This document shows positions 57,420 through 64,000 of a DNA stretch of 64,000 nt, piece after piece (position 1 is the first letter of the stretch; every line of letters starts with the position of its first letter). Origin of the DNA: Sipunculus nudus (taxonomy: Eukaryota; Annelida; Sipuncula; Golfingiida; Sipunculidae); contig CM049320.1 of NCBI GenBank assembly GCA_026874595.1, positions 19,229,714-19,293,713 on the forward strand. The letters are read 5' to 3'. The notes below the pieces were generated by a model. It did no database searches, was not told where the DNA came from, and worked only from the letters and a program-made list of their open reading frames with translations. The translations under genes and the position numbers were made by a program.

Positions 57420-57558
57420 CTTCCTGAAAACCCGCTAAAATGTTAAAACAAAGGGGATCTGTAACGACTGCTGTGAATAGCTGCTACGTAGGGAGTTTAA
57501 ACACTTTCCTGTTGCCAAAAGTAATAAAAAATAAACACCAATGCGTGATTACTGATCT

Positions 57559-57825
57559 TTACGTTTCTAACTCTGTCGACAGGGGGCGCCAGGATATTGA
57601 CTCTCTCCGGCCCTGAGGTCGAGCCGACATGCTCACGTGACTCATGATCAACCCAGCTGTACTGGAGGTCGTGTCTAACATCGCCGGTTGGCCTTTCTTG
57701 GGCTTAGGTTTCCTGGTGTGGCTCACTTTAACGAATCCGCAGGTGGTACAATACTTGACCACCCGCCCACGTCGGTCCGTTTTCCACTGTATTCTATGCA
57801 TGGCGACGGCTTTAGGATTGAAAAC
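57559..57825 (-). CDS. Possible last coding exon of a WD40-like protein
   Basis: On the minus strand the acceptor GGGTTTGTTCACAG is followed in phase 0 by VFNPKAVAMHRIQW, then VVKYCTTCGFVKVSHTRK, PKPKKGQP. The frame runs 88 codons to a stop at 57559-57561. 'AxHRIxW...GFVKV' is like the end of a WD40 propeller, and I am reminded of the C-terminal part of TFIIIC subunit GTF3C2 ('GGxAGxVRxQ'), followed by a polar tail. The likeness is weak and from memory, so no symbol is given. No upstream exon was identified to the right and no poly(A) signal was found to the left. Confidence 0.3.
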   Translation of the reverse strand, partial: VFNPKAVAMHRIQWKTDRRGRVVKYCTTCGFVKVSHTRKPKPKKGQPAMLDTTSSTAGLIMSHVSMSARPQGRRESISWRPLSTELET

Positions 57826-58511
57826 CTGTGAACAAACCCACACAAATACTAACTTTTGACACGTTTAACGATACTAACCCGATTTATTGGGTCTCAATAT
57901 TGTTAGACCTAATAATATTGAGTCGGATTAAATAGGGCTAAAACGATAAATTCACAGAGGGCAATAAATCTATGCCATTATACTAAATTGAAGATGTAAT
58001 TTTAAAAATTAGAATAACATTTTACTGAGAAAATTAGATTTTGCTTTAGAGGCCAATAAATATCCATATTTGTTGAAGAAATACCAAAAGTCCAGACTTT
58101 ATAATCTCAAGCATACATTTAATAATCTCATTCTCAAAACAAAGCCCCAAAAATAAGCATGGTTATCTTGCCTCTGGTAGGTGGTATTAATTTTACCGCC
58201 GTTGATTGGTTGGTTACTTAATGATTCAATTGTTATAAACTTTACCGAAAAAGTTAATTGTGAATTTGTTAGACCTTTATGGGAGGGTCAAGTTATCACG
58301 TATTAAGTAATCCATTGAATTTTGCAGGTAATCTTTATTACCAGACTATTCAACTAATGATTCTATAACACTGCATGCGAGACAAGCATATAGCTTATTC
58401 CGGCCGAGGACGAGAGTAATTCTTTGGCAGACATTTTCCTGAATGCTAACCTGTGATGCAACCATCCAGATTTTCTGCACTTGGATTCATACTATTCCTG
58501 ATCTCATTTTA

Positions 58512-58515
<4 letters not shown>

Positions 58516-58556
<41 letters not shown>
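58516..58556. repeat. (TA)n microsatellite
   Basis: About 41 bp of TA. Confidence 0.95.
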
Positions 58557-58558
<2 letters not shown>

Positions 58559-58613
58559 CTTATCGATCAACCAAACTTTAATCCATATTCTGGATGTAAT
58601 TTTCATCGGGTAA

Positions 58614-58970
58614 TCAAGAATAAAGCGGAGGTATATATACGGTCTCTGGCTGCTTTCTAGCATTACATTTTAGAAAATGTTTCATTTGGTGTTTCAAGGT
58701 GAGAGTAGCCAGGCAACATGGACTAGCTAGGTAAAAATGCACTAAATGCAGACCTCCAACAAGGCAGCTCATTACCAAAATATGGCAAATAAGAACTGCA
58801 GCATTTTCCTCTAAAAATATTCCTAGACCCAGATGGTGATCCGGATCACCTCCGAAATATATCCTGATAATTTCATAAAATTCCATTAAAAACTGTTTGA
58901 GAAATGTTACTAACAAACAAACTAACCAACGCCAGCAGAAATACATAATCCCCGCGCCTTGGCGGAGGGA
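58614..58970. repeat. Dispersed repeat with 'gcggaggta' / 'cttggcggagg' ends
   Basis: Starts 'aataaagcggaggtata' and ends 'acaaacaaactaaccaacgccagcagaaatacataatccccgcgccttggcggaggg'. Repeats with this ending ('aacgccagc...ccttggcggagg') are widespread in marine invertebrate genomes to my knowledge. Related stretches lie at 49034-49260 and 62440-62620. The 110-codon minus frame across it is not a gene. Confidence 0.65.
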
Positions 58971-59084
58971 AAAAAATTATTCCTGCAAGGGTCAGATTAG
59001 ATAATAAACAATAAGATATACTAGTACACGAAAAAAAAACCGCTTCTACATGAAAATAAGAATTCCCAACATTAGCAGCGATGG

Positions 59085-59089
<5 letters not shown>

Positions 59090-59126
<37 letters not shown>

Positions 59127-59141
59127 ATATATATATATATG
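59090..59141. repeat. (TA)n / (TG)n microsatellite
   Basis: TA repeats interrupted twice by TGTGTG. Confidence 0.9.
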
Positions 59142-59149
59142 TGTGTGTT

Positions 59150-60780
59150 ATAAAAGTGTTGTCAAAACATTAATTACCTTCATCGCGTGCGAGTCACCCC
59201 CCTTTAAAGATAAATGACGCCACTGAACATTAGTTAACAGAAGCTGTCGAAAAGTGTGCTCTGACACGTGGATTATGGCTGGTCGTTCGTCAGGGAAATA
59301 TCCCGCATCACCTCAATTATTCAAACGTAATCAGTGCGGTTTGCTGCTCCCGGGAGGTTTGTTTGGACGTGAGAGGTTTGTAGTCGGACATCGATGTCAG
59401 ATTTTACAACCCGACCTTTCTGTCAGAGTGCGGATTGGCCGATAACCTTGTTTTTTTTTTAAATATATGAAAGAATTCTGCAGGGCCTGGTCTGAGATTT
59501 CGCCACTAGGGGTAGGGCTTACGGATATCCATTGCAAAGAGTGCACAGAACATACATATACTTTATTTAAAGATTTCTGACATAAACTATACAGAATCAG
59601 ACAACATAACTTCAAGATGATTTCTGCTTAATACTTTATATTAAAATGTTTAAAATCGTAAAATAAGTGTAAAATACAAAGACGTAAAAAACAAATATTG
59701 GGTCCATATTTTGCATATGAAAAATCTGAAACGCATCCTAAATATCATTAAACACATATTGCGATTATAAATATCAAAATGAGTTACATTATGTTTCAAT
59801 TTCTGATATCTGGACAATTTAAATGTTGGCTAGAATTAACTTCAATTTTCAGTTTCTTGAGAAATCTCAGTTTACTTTAAAAATCTCATGAATCATGTTA
59901 TACGTCACGTTAATGAATATAACAAATGAAGGTTTTTCTTTGGAAAGAGGGAAGAATGCAAATAAAATACTCCGACCCATATATAGAAATTAGAACTGCA
60001 TATACCTATCATATATCCTTTGTTAAAAGAACAAAATTTAATAGGGTGATGAACTTCAGAAATGAGTATGAGATTATATTTGCGATATCCTTGAAAATAT
60101 GTTACCTTAAGTTCATTAGTTTTCATCTGAATCTTCATAAAGCACACACATGTATCATTGTAAACATTAAATGAATTCTCAGCCGATTGCATTATTATTG
60201 GTTATGTCACACCTGAATTCAGCCTTTCATATATAAATTCAAATTTATTAAAAAAGAGTTATATTCTGTGCTTCTGGTAAGACCATGACAATGTACAATA
60301 CATATGTATATTAAACATCATTCAAATATCTACCCCCAAATGATTAACTTTTAAAGTGAATTAACACAAGTGAAATTTAAGCTGTAAAGAAGACTTATTT
60401 TTATATCATAAACGGGTTACCGTGGCATTGATGGTTCTTGCTAAAACATCCTTAATTCATTTTTTTTAATATGAAACTAAATACATTTCTGGACATCTGG
60501 GGGACCCAAAAAAGTCTTCCAAAAATGGAGGTCCTGTTCCAGACAGACGAAACAATTTGTAAACAATTTTTTTTATGTGAATCTCTGTGCTGGTCTATAT
60601 TTTTCAACTTACGTAATGTGAAACTGTTGGGGTAGATACCCCAAATTTAAATTGAAAGATGGATGTCCAAGTTAATAAGTCTAATGGAATATCGGTGTAA
60701 ATCTGATGGATACTACGTTATAAATTCCTGTACTAGCTATTTTTGTAAAAATGTGCTGTACCCCTTTCCGGCCATTAAAA
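59150..60780. other. Unassigned stretch
   Basis: No gene, transposon or RNA recognised. Two opposing frames at 59905-60192 and 59926-60174 have no motif. Confidence 0.5.
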
Positions 60781-60782
60781 GT

Positions 60783-60791
<9 letters not shown>

Positions 60792-60872
<81 letters not shown>
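60792..60872. repeat. (CT)n(TA)n compound microsatellite
   Basis: A C run, then about 43 bp of CT, then about 38 bp of TA. Confidence 0.95.
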
Positions 60873-60878
<6 letters not shown>

Positions 60879-60899
60879 TTTGCTATTTGCATAGAATCA

Positions 60900-62430
60900 G
60901 AAGGTCATTCCATCCTGCGTTGGCATTCATGGTGAATTAACTGGTCCTCTTAATGTTATCTTAAATTAAATATTAATTTCACTCATGCCTACCTGGAACG
61001 GAGCGGTTCCTGTATGACTGTCCAGTTTATACAATTGTACAGCAGGTCAGTCGGCTTGTGACTGTTCCACTGTCATAGCACTGAATGTTATGGGAAGCAA
61101 ACAAGGTCTGTTTACGCCATTCTGCCTGATTACCGTCTTAAATCACAAACCCTCGTGAATGTTTAATCGTGAGCTTCCGTCTCTAGTTCTCCAGGGGTCT
61201 TGCAGTCTTGTGTTTAACATGCTCATCGTTCACGTTTCGTGTTACTTAAACAATTATACCCTCAAACCTGTACAATATTATATGAAGGGCCCAATAAATG
61301 AATATGAAACTGAGACGTGACAAGAAGCAAACAAGATCTTTTGGTCTGGCCAGATATTTTAATTTTTACACGAAATGCAGTAGCCAAAGAAGACTTCGGG
61401 GATTATGACACGGATGTATCGTTAATTTTAAGCTCTGACTCATCTTCATATTACCAATCTATGGCTACGCTCTCACAGACCTTGATTAAGCGACCCGCTC
61501 CGGTGTTTATTTATAATCATGTTCATTATTAATGAATAGGGAAACTGAACCAATCAAATAACTCGCGTATACATGTACTAAGCCGGACGTCTAATGATCT
61601 GTTATGATCAAACGTTTAGCATTACGGGAAAGGCATCGAGAATCTATCATATTTAAAGCCCTATAAACCTGTCCCGTTCTGTTACAAGTGTTTTTGTTCT
61701 GACGGCGTTTAAAGCATCTTGTTTGTTATATTTTATTTACGGTTTTTTGACGAACCCTTACGGGATTATTTACGCTTTTATTAGAAGACGTCAGAGGCGA
61801 TCGCTGAACCAAGGTCTTTGAAAACGTAGCCACAGACTTGGTAGTATGAAGCTGCTCTGACGATATGATTGTGAATAGAATTCAGTGTGGCATCGCAAGT
61901 AATGATGAAGACTGAGCTGACAATCCCGATGAGGAAAGAACGTTCCTTTCATATCTGACAATACCTCGCCATGTGTAGCGTTGCTTAGAACTAGAAAGCG
62001 GTCTTTACCCGTGTGTATACCTCCACCAACGTTTTGATTCACCAGATCTGAAACATTACCATGTTCCTGTTCAGACTTTGTGTGCCCTACGTGACCGCAG
62101 GAAAAGATGTGTCCAAGTCTAGAGAAATTGGGGTCATGGCTCACCAATGCGATGGTTGCATCAAAGGTCAGCTTAACCTACCACAACACTGGCAGCTTTT
62201 TATAGCACATATGGCGGTGATCACATATGCTCACTCACATCTGTGAAGAATCCATATTACATTAAAAAGTATATTGGAATGTTCGATCCTCAGGTGTTAT
62301 TCTGACCTCCGCAAATCTTCATTTTAATTTGTACAATTGTACATCACTGGCATTGAGAGTGTGAACTGTGTTTCGATGTCAAATCTAAGCAGGCATGTTT
62401 GAACACTCCCGTAGGAGAAACAACAAGGTT
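60900..62430. other. Unassigned stretch with one unclassified minus frame
   Basis: The longest frame is 61791-62147 (-, 118 codons: SHDPNFSRLGHIFSCGHVGH, then NVGGGIHTGKDRFLVLSNAT). It has varied composition and could be a real exon, but I recognise no family and see no strong splice site, so it is not called. Confidence 0.4.
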
Positions 62431-62439
62431 TTTTTCTTT

Positions 62440-62620
62440 TCTCCCGCCAAGAGAGTATGTTTTTATCCTCGCTCATTTGTTTGTATGTTTCTTTTTTTCA
62501 CATCCTAATTCACACAGCCATTAATGGAATCTTATAGATGTTCAGGCATTTCTGGAATGGACCCATGAAGAACCCCTTAGATTGTAATGTGGAGGAGGCA
62601 TCTGATCTGGATTCTATGAA
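62440..62620. repeat. Dispersed repeat family, third copy
   Basis: Starts 'tcccgccaagagagtatg' and contains 'attcacacagccattaatggaatcttatagatgttcaggcatttctggaatgg', related to 49034-49260 and, inverted, to 58860-58970. Confidence 0.5.
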
Positions 62621-62930
62621 TATTTACTAGTCCCCTTGATACATCGATTTAATTGCAACATTTTATCGTTAATCTTAGGTTTATTTTCCATTGTAGTATA
62701 CTTTGGGACATTAGAAAATGGCAGTCTTAAGTTTCACAGACGGTAGTTCTGCCCTGCAGCTCAAAACCCCACCCCTACCCCTATATCGGTGATTTGCCAC
62801 AATCATGCTATATGCAACCTTCGGATCACAATATTTCTGGAATTCCTTGGCAGATTTGGATAGTCTTGTTATCTTGTTGTATGTTGTCAAGCATGGCCGA
62901 CATGATAGGCATGATTTAATGGCCATCTGA

Positions 62931-62990
62931 GGTCAAAAGCAAGGTCAAATGTCAAGGTCACGGTCACTTCAAGGCCTTGAAAGCAGATGA
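62931..62990. repeat. Short AGGTCA-rich repeat fragment
   Basis: 'gaggtcaaaagcaaggtcaaatgtcaaggtcacggtcac' contains TCAAGGTCA and several AGGTCA half-sites, as in the arrays at 42 and 53-55 kb. Confidence 0.6.
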
Positions 62991-63683
62991 TAGCCCGTTT
63001 TTTCACGAAATCTCTCTATACATTTTTATTTTGACACAATATCATAGTTTCAGTGGGAGATTGATTGAATGAGTTTAGATAAGTAACTTGGTTTAATGTC
63101 ATGGTCTTTAGGTATGCGAAATAACTTATAAGGTCAGTTTGATCCGTTGTGTGGTAATATAGACGAGTTTGACTATACTGGTTAATCATGAACTAATTCT
63201 CGTTTTTTTTTTCACTGTCGGAACGTACATACACTTTAATTATTCGAAACCAGTTTCAAAATATAAAATTAGTTCTTCTTAATACCTATTGTAGGTATAA
63301 CAACCAACTGGTTTAGACAAAGGAACCATGGTAATGAAAGATTTTGATGAAATTATTATAATATTGTGAAGGGTGGACTGTACCAGAATAAGGATTCTGT
63401 TATAAGCAGGGCCCTCTTCCAAGATATACAAGATATTATAAACAATGGAACATGATAATAAAAATACATAAAAGTACATGTACAATGCGAAATATAAAAG
63501 ACATAATGAGACTGTAAAATCATTACAAAGGAATGATAATATCATAAAATTAATAAAAGGGACGGTACTAACAGCGGTAAAAGCAACGATTACATCTAGA
63601 ACAATTTCGTGCTGTGATAAGATTATTACATCATTGTAAAATCGGAGAAGTACGAACGTGATAATTTTTTAAAATGCTGCAAA

Positions 63684-64000
63684 TTAGAAAGCAAACTTAA
63701 TGTGTCGAGGAAGGGAGTTCCATAGAGTACTGCCTGCATAAAAAGAGGTAGCCTTGAAGGCTTCAATACACGGTTTCGGAAGGATACAGTTTTTGTTTTC
63801 GGTTAACCGCGTCGAATAATTATGAATGCCCTTCGCCATATGAAAATTCTTACATAAATATGAAGGGGCTAAATCCTTTATGCATTTATAGGTTAAAATA
63901 GATAGGAGGAACAAATGTCGCTGTTCAATTGTCATTCAGCCTATTTCTTTCACTAAATCTAAACTTCTTTGAGTTAGGTCGTAATTTTTGTTATTATCCT
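63684..64000 (-). pseudogene. LINE reverse-transcriptase C-terminal fragment, runs off edge
   Basis: On the minus strand from the window edge: NYDLTQRSLDLVKEIG, then an in-frame TGA (63936-63938), then MTIEQRHLFLLSILTYKCIKD, LAPSYLCKNF, YSTRLTENKNCILPKPCIEA, FYAGSTLWNSLP. This is the well-known tail of non-LTR retrotransposon polymerases ('...lgWlxieqRrxfxxxxlxYKxxxGLAPxYL...SFxxxGxxlWNxLPxxI'). The TGA stands where a Trp is usual, so this copy is dead. The reverse-transcriptase core lies beyond the window. The clade cannot be set from the tail alone. Confidence 0.85.

Noticed and set aside
58614-58946. 110-codon minus frame
   Set aside because: Lies entirely in a dispersed invertebrate repeat.

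Overview
The window looks like nuclear DNA of a lophotrochozoan animal, most likely a marine bivalve (inference). It is AT-rich and eukaryotic in layout: one multi-exon gene with canonical GT-AG introns, many (TA)n tracts longer than 40 bp, poly-G/poly-C runs, and dispersed repeats rich in AGGTCA words of the kind common in bivalve genomes. The mobile elements span many classes: a Gmr1-like Ty3/gypsy element, a Penelope-like element, hAT, tyrosine-recombinase and LINE relics, and MITEs. There are no operons, bacterial signals or CRISPR arrays, and I saw no tRNA or rRNA gene.

Region by region. 1-8.6 kb is non-coding, with homopolymer and TA tracts and one degenerate tandem repeat. 8.7-14.2 kb holds a broken hAT transposase (+) and a decayed Gmr1-like gypsy relic (-). 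14.2-21.6 kb is mostly non-coding, with a tyrosine-recombinase relic (-). 21.6-22.5 kb holds two exons of a damaged C-type lectin domain (-). 22.6-31.7 kb is a 'gacagaca' minisatellite split by an almost complete 7,978-bp Gmr1-like LTR retrotransposon on the minus strand, with 1.28-kb LTRs and a CAAGG target duplication. 31.7-36.4 kb is rich in (TA)n and Penelope-like remains, including a GIY-YIG fragment followed by a well-formed hammerhead ribozyme motif. 37.5-40.3 kb is a 35-bp minisatellite interrupted by a 1.93-kb element with ~245-bp terminal inverted repeats.

The one clear host gene is a CARD-containing caspase on the plus strand (40866-50188; eight coding exons, 401 residues). All seven intron phases fit. 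The catalytic His and Cys are present, but the active-site pentapeptide reads QACMG. Its second intron carries an array of ~140-bp units with nuclear-receptor-like half-sites. Downstream, 52.6-55.35 kb is a repeat array containing a very recent 829-bp tandem duplication whose edge cuts an RRM-like open reading frame (-). The rest holds a possible last exon of a WD40-like protein (-), a hAT-type MITE, dispersed repeats, and the C-terminal end of a LINE reverse transcriptase running off the right edge.

The most notable items are the integrase-before-reverse-transcriptase gypsy element, with SCAN-like Gag and a single nonsense codon, and the hammerhead ribozyme attached to a Penelope-like element that sits inside a (TA)n tract.
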